Positions 1 through 6,862 of a DNA stretch of 11,468 bases are shown here, piece after piece; positions within the stretch are counted from its first letter, which is position 1; every line of letters begins with the position of its first letter. The position numbers and the translations under genes are program-made. The stretch is from the NCBI GenBank assembly GCA_031280855.1, contig JAITGH010000012.1, positions 1 through 11,468 of the forward strand, in the 5' to 3' direction. Under the pieces are notes generated by a model. That model did no database searches. It was not told where the DNA came from and was given only the letters and a program-made list of their open reading frames with translations. The DNA is from Oscillospiraceae bacterium (GTDB lineage: Bacteria > Bacillota > Clostridia > Oscillospirales > Oscillospiraceae).

Positions 1-1638
1 CCGCTCCTCGCTGAACCGCTTCAAAATCGCCTCGTGAGAGTTCGCGGCGTTAACCGTATCCGCGTCCATGCGGATCATCGCCACACCGGGGAACAGCTCG
101 CGGAACTCGTCCTCTACCTTTTGAATACCCGTTCCGATGAACTTGAGGATCCCGCCGCACGTCGGACACCGATTCGGCAACAGTTGCGAGTATCCGCAGT
201 AGTGGCACATTAGCCGCCCATTCGCCGAGTGATACGTCAAACTCACACTGCAATCCGGGCACGCGAACGTCGTCCCGCATTCCGGACACGCCACCACCGA
301 GTGCGCTCCACGCCGATTGATGAACAGTATCGTCTGCTCTCCCTGCTCCAAATTCCGTCTAATCTCACCCTGTAACATTCGCGAGATCGAGCCGCCGTAC
401 CCGTCCTTCAACTCACGCCGCATATCCGCCACCATAACCTCCGGCAACGGCCGAGTATTGAACCGAGCGGACATCACCGCAAGCTTATACCGTCCGGTCT
501 TCGCCGCGTACATCGACTCCACCGACGGAGTCGCGCTCCCCAACAGCAACATCGCCTTCGACTGTACACAGCGGTACTTCGCAACCTCAACTGCATTGTA
601 GCGCGGCGCATTCTCCGACTGGTACGATTGCTCCTGCTCCTCGTCCACGATCACGATCCCAAGCTCATGCACGGGCGCGAAGATCGCGGAGCGCGTCCCC
701 ACCGCGACTCGCGCCTCGCCCGACCGCAGTCGCCGCCACTCGTCGTACCGCTCCCCAATAGTCAGCGAGCTATGCAGTACCGCGACCCCCTCACCAAAGT
801 GCAACGTGAACAGCGCGGTCAATTGAGGCGTAAGCGCGATCTCCGGCACCAGCACGATCGCGCCCCTCCCTCGCCTTATCGCTTCCGCGATCAGCTTTAT
901 GTACACGGACGTCTTCCCGCTGCCCGTTACCCCGTACAGCAGCGCGGCCTCCGGCGAGCCGCTGCAAAGCAACGGCTCAAGCTCCTCGTACGCCTTTCGC
1001 TGACCTCCCGAAAGCTCCGTCACCATCGGCGCGGCCAGCTCCGAGACTTTCGGACGCCGCAGTACCTCGCGCTGCTCAAACCGCACTGCTCCCCGCTCAC
1101 CCAGCGCGTTGACCACGGCGGGTCGCACCCCCGTGTAGTAGCACAGCTCCTCCACCGACGCTTCTCCCGACTCCGCCAAGAATCGCAGTACCGCAAGCTG
1201 TTGCTCCGAGCGTGAGCGGTACGCAATCGCCTCCTCCGATCGGATCGCCAATACCGCAATCTTGACGGTTTTTCCCCTCGCACGCTGCTCATACCGCCCA
1301 ACGGAACCCTTGAACCACAGCCCCGTCGGCAACATCGCCCGAACCGCGTCATAGTATGTGCAGTAGAATCGCGCACGCACGAACTTGACAAGTTGCACAC
1401 CCTCCGCTGACAGCACAGGCTCTTCGTCCAACGGCTCCGCTATCGATTTCAGCCGCGCATACTCGCTCCGCTCCGCGATCTCAAGCACTATGCCCTCCGA
1501 TTGCTTATCGCCGCGCCCAAACGGTATGATGACTCGTACGCCTACGCGTACCCGCCCCGCTATCGCCTCGGGTACCTTGTAGTCGTACAGGCGGTCTATC
1601 GAGTACGGCAATCCGGAGACCGCAATCTTCGCTATCAT
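1..1638 (-). CDS. priA: Primosomal replication restart helicase PriA, partial (C-terminus off window)
   Basis: PriA is the superfamily 2 DNA helicase that recognises stalled forks and starts reloading of the replicative helicase. Reading down from ATG at 1638, 546 codons are open to the window edge; the family is usually about 730-810 residues, so the last third is missing here. Visible are an N-terminal DNA-binding region (from MIAKIAVSGLPYSIDRLYDY), Walker A GVTGSGKT (residues 236-243), motif II DEEQ (332-335), motif III-like LLGSATPS, and eight zinc-binding cysteines in four CxxC pairs (451/454, 460/463, 478/481, 491/494). Motif II ends in Gln where well-studied PriA proteins have DEEH, and the following motif is PRYNA rather than PRYHA. 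The gene starts 22 bases after rpoZ and is probably the last known member of yicC-gmk-rpoZ-priA. The Shine-Dalgarno is weak, so translation may depend on the upstream gene. Identity is near certain. Confidence 0.97.
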   Translation of the reverse strand, partial: MIAKIAVSGLPYSIDRLYDYKVPEAIAGRVRVGVRVIIPFGRGDKQSEGIVLEIAERSEYARLKSIAEPLDEEPVLSAEGVQLVKFVRARFYCTYYDAVRAMLPTGLWFKGSVGRYEQRARGKTVKIAVLAIRSEEAIAYRSRSEQQLAVLRFLAESGEASVEELCYYTGVRPAVVNALGERGAVRFEQREVLRRPKVSELAAPMVTELSGGQRKAYEELEPLLCSGSPEAALLYGVTGSGKTSVYIKLIAEAIRRGRGAIVLVPEIALTPQLTALFTLHFGEGVAVLHSSLTIGERYDEWRRLRSGEARVAVGTRSAIFAPVHELGIVIVDEEQEQSYQSENAPRYNAVEVAKYRCVQSKAMLLLGSATPSVESMYAAKTGRYKLAVMSARFNTRPLPEVMVADMRRELKDGYGGSISRMLQGEIRRNLEQGEQTILFINRRGAHSVVACPECGTTFACPDCSVSLTYHSANGRLMCHYCGYSQLLPNRCPTCGGILKFIGTGIQKVEDEFRELFPGVAMIRMDADTVNAANSHEAILKRFSEER

Positions 1639-1660
1639 GTCGCGTAATTACGCACCTGCA

Positions 1661-1870
1661 TCAGAATATTTCCACCCCGGCTTCCACTTTGACACTGTAC
1701 CTGTTGGTCGCGATCTCCTCGATCGCCATCGTTACCGCCTTCTTGTCAAGCGGCAGTCTCGCCTCCTGCGCCTCGTCGGAGATCTGGCGCGAACGGTGAG
1801 CGATCGCGTTAACAAGCAAATAGCGGCTTCCGATCTTGCTAAGCAACGTCTGCATTGGTGGGTAAATCAT
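1661..1870 (-). CDS. rpoZ: RNA polymerase omega subunit
   Basis: This 69-residue protein is the small omega subunit, which helps the beta-prime subunit fold and assemble into RNA polymerase. It starts MIYPPMQTLLSKIGSRYLLV and carries the family pattern of a short helix, the SRYLLVNAIAHRSRQI segment and a following helix with AIEEIA. Length is normal for the short omega type in Bacillota. Its ATG overlaps the gmk stop by four bases (ATGA at 1867-1870), and a good Shine-Dalgarno (GGGAGGA, ending seven bases before the ATG) lies inside the end of gmk, so the two are co-translated. The gmk-rpoZ pairing is a classic bacterial arrangement and supports the call. Confidence 0.95.
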   Translation of the reverse strand: MIYPPMQTLLSKIGSRYLLVNAIAHRSRQISDEAQEARLPLDKKAVTMAIEEIATNRYSVKVEAGVEIF

Positions 1871-2430
1871 TGCAATTCCTCCCGATTTAGTATGTTTTCG
1901 AACTCGGCAACCGCCGCGTCAGGGTTACCGAAGATATTGGTCACCTTATACTTATACATTCCAAGCAGTGACAACTCCTGCATATTCTTCCGCATACGCG
2001 AATAAATTTGCGGCTCGGTCTCCGTACCGCGACTTCGAAGCTGACGTTCCAACGTGGCGTCGGACTCCGGCATGACGAAGATCCCAACGGCCTCGGGCAT
2101 TAGCCGGAAAACGTTACCCGCGCCCGTCGTCTCTATATCCAAGATTACGCTATAGCCCGCCGCAAGCTTATCCGTGATCGGCCGCACCGGAGTCCCGTAC
2201 CAGTTGTCAAGATGTTGCGAGCACTCCAGAAACTCCCCGTTCGCCCGCATTCGCTCGAACTCGTCCGCACTAACAAACCGATAGTCGACCCCGTCGACCT
2301 CGCCCGCTCGCGGGACTCGCGTCGTCGCGGATACCGAGAAATAGACGTTCGCCCGACGCTCCAGAATCGACCTGACGATCGTATTCTTCCCGCCGCCTGA
2401 TGGCCCCGATACTACGTACAGTTTACCCAA
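1867..2430 (-). CDS. gmk: Guanylate kinase (somewhat divergent, TTG start)
   Basis: Guanylate kinase phosphorylates GMP to GDP with ATP in the cytoplasm. The protein is 187 residues, a little short for the family (about 200). Residues 9-17 are the P-loop GPSGGGKNT; the GMP-binding part has SVSATTRVPRAGEVDGVDY, EFLE and NWYGTP, followed by the DIETTGA segment and the lid region with RSRGTE. Asn16 replaces the Gly or Ser usual after the P-loop lysine, and DIETTGA differs from the common DIDVQGA. The start is TTG at 2430, preceded by AAAGGGG seven bases upstream; no ATG fits better. It lies 32 bases after yicC and overlaps rpoZ by four bases, so it belongs to the yicC-gmk-rpoZ-priA operon. Function is inferred with high confidence in spite of the substitutions. 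Confidence 0.94.
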   Translation of the reverse strand: MGKLYVVSGPSGGGKNTIVRSILERRANVYFSVSATTRVPRAGEVDGVDYRFVSADEFERMRANGEFLECSQHLDNWYGTPVRPITDKLAAGYSVILDIETTGAGNVFRLMPEAVGIFVMPESDATLERQLRSRGTETEPQIYSRMRKNMQELSLLGMYKYKVTNIFGNPDAAVAEFENILNREELQ

Positions 2431-2462
2431 TTCCGTTCCCCTTTATCGTAATGTTCCCCAAA

Positions 2463-3350
2463 TCATTCCAAATTTTGGCATTGCTCCCGTATCTTCTCCA
2501 GAATCGCCTTCATCTCCAGCGTATCACGTGTTATCTCAAGGTCAACGCACTTCGACCCAATCGTATTCACCTCGCGGTTTAGCTCTTGAATCAGGAAATC
2601 GAGCTTACGCCCGACCCCATCGACCGCAAGCAGCAACCGCCGCGCCTGACCGATATGGCTGGACAGCCGCGTCAGCTCCTCATCTACGTCGACCTTATCC
2701 GCGAAGATCGCCGCCTCCGTCAGCAGCCGCGATTCGTCAATCCCCGCACCGCCCGCTGTCTCCACGAACTCCGCCATTCGACCAATCAGCCGCTCGCGGT
2801 ACTCGCGCACGCTATCCGGCGACCGCGCCTTGACCCTCGCGGCGAGTGCCTCCAACTCCGCAAGCTTGTCCTCGATGTCGCCGCTAAGCTTCTCACCCTC
2901 TGTTATGCGCATCGCGTTGAAGCTTCCAAGCGCGGCGTTGACGGACTCAAGCAACGATTTCAGCAACCCGTCGCGGTCAGGCTCCGTGCGCGTAGTTACG
3001 AAGATATCCGGCATTCGCGACAGCGCGGCCGTCCCAAAGTCATTCGGGATCTGGAACTCTTGCGAGACCCTGCGGAACGCGTCAATATACGCTTCCGCAA
3101 GCTCCATGTTCGCCTCAACCGTCGTCTCACCCGCCCCGCGAGAGTCTACGTTGACGTTAAGCTCAACCTTGCCCCGCAATACCGCCGCCTGTATCGCCTT
3201 CTTAATCGAGTCCTCCGCAAAGTTGCAAAACCTCGGCGCTCGAACGCTGCTTTCAAGATAGCGGGAGTTCACCCCTCGAATCTCTACGGTGAACAGTACG
3301 CGCTCAAACGCGCCGCCTGCGCTCCCATACCCTGTCATACTTCTTGGCAT
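2463..3350 (-). CDS. yicC: YicC/YloC family endoribonuclease
   Basis: Members of this family are stress-associated proteins; E. coli YicC is reported to act as an endoribonuclease on RNA. The 295-residue length is typical. The N-terminus has the signature RSMTGYG (residues 3-9) and RGVNSRYLE, the long central part is helical, and the C-terminus has the conserved ELNREVNTIGSK (about 250-260) and ends LEKIREQCQNLE, matching the family end. The ATG at 3350 has a GGAG Shine-Dalgarno about eight bases upstream. It is the first gene of a block with gmk, rpoZ and priA, an order common in Bacillota. No convincing promoter could be found in the 144 bases before it, so it may be read from the upstream operon or from a weak promoter. 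The gene symbol follows E. coli; in Bacillus the name is yloC. Confidence 0.95.
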   Translation of the reverse strand: MPRSMTGYGSAGGAFERVLFTVEIRGVNSRYLESSVRAPRFCNFAEDSIKKAIQAAVLRGKVELNVNVDSRGAGETTVEANMELAEAYIDAFRRVSQEFQIPNDFGTAALSRMPDIFVTTRTEPDRDGLLKSLLESVNAALGSFNAMRITEGEKLSGDIEDKLAELEALAARVKARSPDSVREYRERLIGRMAEFVETAGGAGIDESRLLTEAAIFADKVDVDEELTRLSSHIGQARRLLLAVDGVGRKLDFLIQELNREVNTIGSKCVDLEITRDTLEMKAILEKIREQCQNLE

Positions 3351-3494
3351 AGTGAATCTCCGGTCATCTAAAATTTGGTATTGTCAGAAATTTGTTGTAG
3401 TACGAGGATAACGACCGCCGCCGTATCGTTTTTCACTGCTCCACCGTTGCATAAGTGTGGCAGACGAAGCAGTGCACAAATTTATGACATTACC
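3351..3494. other. Intergenic gap between two minus-strand operons, with a possible stem
   Basis: This 144-base gap separates the membrane protein gene from yicC. No open frame with a ribosome binding site, no U-tailed terminator and no clear -35/-10 pair was found. CACTGCTCCAC (3434-3444) can pair with GTGG (3457-3460) and AGCAGTG (3468-3474), giving 11 base pairs with a seven-base bulge on one side. On the minus strand the stem is followed by A residues rather than U residues, so it does not look like an intrinsic terminator. Role unknown. Confidence 0.4.
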
Positions 3495-4064
3495 CTAAGA
3501 TTTGCCGCGCCCGGCTTGACTGCGCCGACGCGAGAACTCCGCAAGTACCAGCCCAACGGCATGGTCATAAACCAGGTAAACCGCGACGGCGACAACCGCA
3601 ACCAACGCGTACACCGCAAACTCGGGAACGTTCGCAAACTCACGCATTCTCATCATCACGGTTTCCATCGTCGCCGTAAGCAACTCCCGAAACAGCAACG
3701 TCGCCGCGATACCGTATCCCGCGATCGCCATCGCCATCACCGCGACCTTCGCAACCGTCAGCCTCAACCGCCCGCGCACCTTGCGCTCCACCGCGATCTT
3801 CACAATCGGGTACCACCCTACGCAAACCGCGTAGAACGCCGTCACCCCGATGTCCGGGTTCACGAAAAAACTCAACGCCGCTACGGCAACGTATTGCATT
3901 ATCCCCCACGAGTACCCGCACTCCAGCACCACGATCCCCGTGATAATCCCAACCAGCGCAACGAGCGCGAGACTCCCCGTCGGCACCAGCCCCGCCGCCC
4001 ATATCAGCACCACCGATCCCGACGTCAGCACCGCCGAAAGCGCAAGTTTGCGCGTATTGCTCAT
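3495..4064 (-). CDS. Small polytopic membrane protein of unknown function
   Basis: The 189-residue product is very hydrophobic, with about five or six predicted membrane segments: roughly residues 7-26, 30-48, 53-68, 74-90, 103-125 and 146-170. It ends in a basic, positively charged tail (EFSRRRSQAGRGKS), which suggests a cytoplasmic C-terminus. The layout, with an N-terminal NTRKLALSAVL stretch leading into the first membrane segment, is reminiscent of small substrate-binding (ECF-type) or DUF2232-like membrane proteins, but I do not recognise a family with certainty. I prefer ATG 4064 because GGAGG lies five bases before it; a GTG at 4076 would have no such site. The Shine-Dalgarno starts right after the stop of the J-domain gene, so the two are probably co-translated. 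It is the last gene of the cdaA operon before the 144-base gap. Confidence 0.8.
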   Translation of the reverse strand: MSNTRKLALSAVLTSGSVVLIWAAGLVPTGSLALVALVGIITGIVVLECGYSWGIMQYVAVAALSFFVNPDIGVTAFYAVCVGWYPIVKIAVERKVRGRLRLTVAKVAVMAMAIAGYGIAATLLFRELLTATMETVMMRMREFANVPEFAVYALVAVVAVAVYLVYDHAVGLVLAEFSRRRSQAGRGKS

Positions 4065-4077
4065 CCCCGCCTCCACG

Positions 4078-4485
4078 TCAGCAACAGCTGATCAAATCGC
4101 CGCCCATGCACTCGCAACAGCAGTCCGCGATCGCAAGCTTAGCGCAGCAGTCGCAATAGTCCGGCTCTCGCGGCGGCCCCGAGTTATAGCGCCCGTATTG
4201 CGGAGGACGGTAGTACTCCTGACGCGGCTGGTTCGGCTGATGGTTCGACTGTCGGTACTGATTGTCGCTACTGTTCGGCGGAGGCGGTTCTTTACCGGCG
4301 CGTATGTTCTGGATCCGGTCATAAGCCGCGTTGATCTCTTTCATCTTCGTTTCAGCAAGATCGGCGAGTGGGTTATCACCATAGTTATCCGGGTGATACT
4401 TCCGTACAAGCTCGCGGTACACGCGCTTAATCTCCTCATCGCTCGCATTCGGCGAAACCCCAAGCACTGCATATGGATCGGTCAT
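4078..4485 (-). CDS. J-domain protein with a nine-cysteine C-terminal tail
   Basis: J-domain proteins stimulate the ATPase of Hsp70 (DnaK) and bring it to chosen clients. Residues 1-65 form a J-domain, starting [18 protein letters not shown], with the essential HPD at 31-33 and a fourth helix with [11 protein letters not shown] flexible Pro/Gln/Asn-rich linker (about 68-107) leads to a tail with nine cysteines (111, 113, 114, 122, 123, 124, 126, 134, 135), ending [14 protein letters not shown]. There is no G/F region and no canonical DnaJ zinc finger, so this is a class C J protein. The tail could bind metal or an Fe-S cluster, or be lipid- or disulfide-modified; this is inference. The start overlaps the stop of the DUF5685 gene as TAATG, with GGAG nine bases upstream. 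I recall similar Cys-tailed J proteins next to DUF5685 genes in other Clostridia. Confidence 0.9.
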   Translation of the reverse strand: MTDPYAVLGVSPNASDEEIKRVYRELVRKYHPDNYGDNPLADLAETKMKEINAAYDRIQNIRAGKEPPPPNSSDNQYRQSNHQPNQPRQEYYRPPQYGRYNSGPPREPDYCDCCAKLAIADCCCECMGGDLISCC

Positions 4486-5318
4486 TACTTCGCTCCAGTC
4501 ATTCTTTTTGATAATACCTTATCAATCGTGCTATGAATCCCAAGGTAGAAGATGTTCTCAAGGATCGGGCGGAACGCGTTAGGCTCCAGCAACTCAAAAT
4601 CCGCCGCCGCCGCTCTAGCCGCCCGTTCCAGAGTCTCCCGAATCGCGGGAAGCTCCGCCGAGCCAACCAGCGGGTTGAACCCGCCGCGCTTCACATCGCG
4701 CTCCATATCGTCGTACGCGTCCAGCAAATAGATGATCTGCCCGATGTTCTGCAACAGTGCGCACACGATCCGGCGATTGCGCGGCTCGCCGCAGTACTCG
4801 CCCATCGCCGACAAGATCGCCGCGAACTTCATCGCGCACTCCGAAGCGCACTCACCTCTATTATGCTCCATTTCCGCGAGTTCGTCAAGTCTTTTTTTCG
4901 CCGTATTCGCAAACTTTTCGTGAACGGCTTCGCACTTCCGATACTTCGACCCCAAAATCGCAAGCGCCGGAGCCGCCACGAACACCTTACGCGCCAACGC
5001 GTCGTCCTCAAGCGAGTCGCGAAGCTTGTGGTACGCCATAATCACCGACAGATCCGCCGCAAGCTCCACCGCGCCCTCCGCAAAGCAATGCGGCTTCTTC
5101 CGCAAATCCGCAGGGCAACGCAATGCCTCAAATCGCGGGCTCTCCCCGGGCTTCGCCATCAGCATCGTCAAAAACGTCAGGTCATAGTTAACCGCGAACC
5201 GCGCCGCAAACCCGCTTCGAGTCTTCAGCGTCGAGCACAACGCGCAGTACACACCCTTGTACGTCTCCCACTCCCGAATCCGCAAATCGGGCTTATACGG
5301 CCGTATGTATCCGTACAT
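4485..5318 (-). CDS. DUF5685 family protein
   Basis: The 277-residue protein begins [20 protein letters not shown] and then GVYCALC, with a CxxC at 25/28; this N-terminus is typical of the DUF5685 family of Clostridia, whose function is unknown. Further cysteines lie at 68 and 78 and in the middle third. The rest is predicted mainly helical, without a signal peptide or clear membrane segment. Two acidic motifs stand out: [10 protein letters not shown] (97-106) and DAYDDMERD (200-208), spaced like the paired Asp motifs of all-helical isoprenoid synthase-like folds; this likeness is only a pattern observation. The start codon overlaps the stop of the preceding RseC-like gene (TAATG) and lacks an obvious Shine-Dalgarno, so it is probably made by translational coupling. 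The stop overlaps the J-domain gene start by one base. Confidence 0.85.
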   Translation of the reverse strand: MYGYIRPYKPDLRIREWETYKGVYCALCSTLKTRSGFAARFAVNYDLTFLTMLMAKPGESPRFEALRCPADLRKKPHCFAEGAVELAADLSVIMAYHKLRDSLEDDALARKVFVAAPALAILGSKYRKCEAVHEKFANTAKKRLDELAEMEHNRGECASECAMKFAAILSAMGEYCGEPRNRRIVCALLQNIGQIIYLLDAYDDMERDVKRGGFNPLVGSAELPAIRETLERAARAAAADFELLEPNAFRPILENIFYLGIHSTIDKVLSKRMTGAK

Positions 5319-5548
5319 TACACCGGCTCAACAAACGCGACTATCTCCGCCTTGAACAAGCCACGAGCCTTCACGCAAACCGCGTCGCCAACCCTCGCCC
5401 CAACCAAGTTCCGCGCCTTCAACACTATCGCTCGCCCCGATCCGCACATATGCGACATCGCGCACACCCCGCACTCCTCACCGCGCCGCACCGTTACCTC
5501 CGCTATCCCATCCTCAAGCACGCGCACTACGTCCGCCCTCTGCATCAT
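5318..5548 (-). CDS. Minimal RseC/SoxR-reducing-system-like cysteine protein
   Basis: The 76-residue protein resembles the N-terminal soluble part of the RseC/MucC family (SoxR reducing system component, RnfH/Rnf-associated in some bacteria). It has the beta-rich opening QRADVVRVLEDGIAEVTVRR, the family's cysteine motif CGVCAMSHMC (Cys 26, 29, 35), a fourth cysteine at 58, and a segment with VGARVGD. Normal family members are about 140-160 residues with two membrane helices; this one stops at EIVAFVEPV, where the first membrane helix would begin. A stop/start overlap with DUF5685 (TAATG) shows the stop is a real gene boundary. ATG 5548 is chosen because GGGGGAGGAG lies just upstream (GGAGG spaced seven bases); in-frame starts at 5575 or 5581 lack this. 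Family assignment is moderate, since the protein is short. Confidence 0.72.
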   Translation of the reverse strand: MMQRADVVRVLEDGIAEVTVRRGEECGVCAMSHMCGSGRAIVLKARNLVGARVGDAVCVKARGLFKAEIVAFVEPV

Positions 5549-5596
5549 TGCCTCTCCTCCCCCAATTTCCGACATTACCAATTCCCGACATTGCCG

Positions 5597-6862
5597 CTAC
5601 TCGTCCACTATCTCGATGCTTACCCGGCTATAGTTCCTAATCACGCCAACGGAGTTCGAACCCGCGATCGAGATCGTGATGTTCTCCGGATCCAGCTCAT
5701 GCATTCCCGTCGTATGCGCAATGTCAGAGATATCGCACACCACCGTTATGTTCTCACTGCGAATACTCTCGACTTCGTCTGCGGGGCCACGTATCGTCAC
5801 AAGCAGAGTGTTCGTGATGAACTTGACGGAGTAGCCCGGCGCGGTATTCTCCGCACGGAAGTTCGTCACGACTCGCGGCGACGACATCAGCCCGATGATC
5901 GTTACCGTAACCTCCGCAGAGTGCTCACCCGAAAGATTATCCATGCCGTCCGGAATCCGTATCGGCACCGTGCGCGTCACCTTGCCGTTAACGGTCGAAA
6001 GATCGATCGTGTCAAGCGGCGCGAGAGTGTTAAGCTCCGCAAGCTCCGCCGCGTCGCCCTTCAACAGCACCGTCGACGGCTTAATCTCGAACGAGGCGTT
6101 GTTGATGCTCGCACCCCCGCCCGGTACCAGGTTGATCGTCAGCGCGACTTCCTTCTGCATCTTGATGGGAAGCTCTACCATTACGCTGTCCACGTCTAGC
6201 TTGATGTTGTCCGTGCTCGCGGGATCGCCGTTCGACTTGCGAAGCTCCGGCTCGACCGTCGCCGCGATTGACTCCATCACATTGTCCTGCACCACGGTGA
6301 CCCACGCGTGGTCGATCTCCGCAACTTGAGCACTCGGCCCCCGTATCGTCAGCGACGCCGGAGTAAACTTCATCGTCTCCTTTATATACCCGTCGCCGAC
6401 GGAACCCTCAAGTGAGCCGCGCACCGCGATCTGCTTCTTAACGATACTCTCAACTTGCACGACGGCGATCTCCGGCACGCGCTCCGTCACCGTTATATCG
6501 GCCGCCTCTTCCGGCAGTACGATGTCGATCACGCAATACTGCGTGCCGGAACCGTTGATCTTGTTCAGATCGACCACCGCGTCGATCATCGTGCGGTTGA
6601 TGTGGCTGACCTGATTGCGCTTCCCGCGAATCTTCAGGTTCACCGTCGACGTATCCGTATTCGCAACCATCAGGTTTCGTGCGTCAAGCTGGCTGTCGTC
6701 GACTTCGTACCGCAACGGGATACTAAGCAGCTCGATTGTGATGTCCTCGTTCTGCCCGTTAACGATGTATAACCAGACGATGAACGCGATCACTACGGAG
6801 GTCACCATCAGGAACACCTTATTCGACACAAGCTTTGAGGCCGCCGCGCGTAATCGATTCAT
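5597..6862 (-). CDS. cdaR: YbbR-domain protein CdaR, regulator of CdaA
   Basis: CdaR is an extracytoplasmic, membrane-anchored protein that binds and tunes the c-di-AMP synthase CdaA. The 421-residue product has a short basic N-terminus, one membrane helix (about 16-35, VFLMVTSVVIAFIVWLYIV), then four beta-rich YbbR repeats outside the membrane; repeat starts can be seen around IPLRYEV, KKQIAVRGSL, QKEVALTINL and SPRVVTNFRA. Length is within the usual range. ATG 6862 is preferred over a TTG three bases earlier because AAGGAGG ends seven bases before the ATG. This ATG overlaps the cdaA stop (TGATG), so the partners are co-translated. The gene is followed 48 bases later by the RseC-like gene; glmM, frequently third in this cluster, is not present. 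Confidence 0.94.
   Translation of the reverse strand: MNRLRAAASKLVSNKVFLMVTSVVIAFIVWLYIVNGQNEDITIELLSIPLRYEVDDSQLDARNLMVANTDTSTVNLKIRGKRNQVSHINRTMIDAVVDLNKINGSGTQYCVIDIVLPEEAADITVTERVPEIAVVQVESIVKKQIAVRGSLEGSVGDGYIKETMKFTPASLTIRGPSAQVAEIDHAWVTVVQDNVMESIAATVEPELRKSNGDPASTDNIKLDVDSVMVELPIKMQKEVALTINLVPGGGASINNASFEIKPSTVLLKGDAAELAELNTLAPLDTIDLSTVNGKVTRTVPIRIPDGMDNLSGEHSAEVTVTIIGLMSSPRVVTNFRAENTAPGYSVKFITNTLLVTIRGPADEVESIRSENITVVCDISDIAHTTGMHELDPENITISIAGSNSVGVIRNYSRVSIEIVDE

Noticed and set aside
2586..3371. Plus-strand open frame of 261 codons opposite yicC
   Set aside because: The minus strand encodes a full, typical YicC with its signature ends; the plus-strand frame is low-complexity and Arg-rich.
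3434..3474. Intrinsic terminator after the membrane protein gene
   Set aside because: The stem has a seven-base bulge and is followed by A residues on the minus strand, with no U-tract; recorded only as a possible structure.
4533..5633. Long plus-strand open frame of 366 codons
   Set aside because: It lies opposite the DUF5685 and RseC-like genes, is rich in Arg, His and Pro as expected of an antisense shadow in GC-rich DNA, and has no ribosome binding site or recognisable motif.
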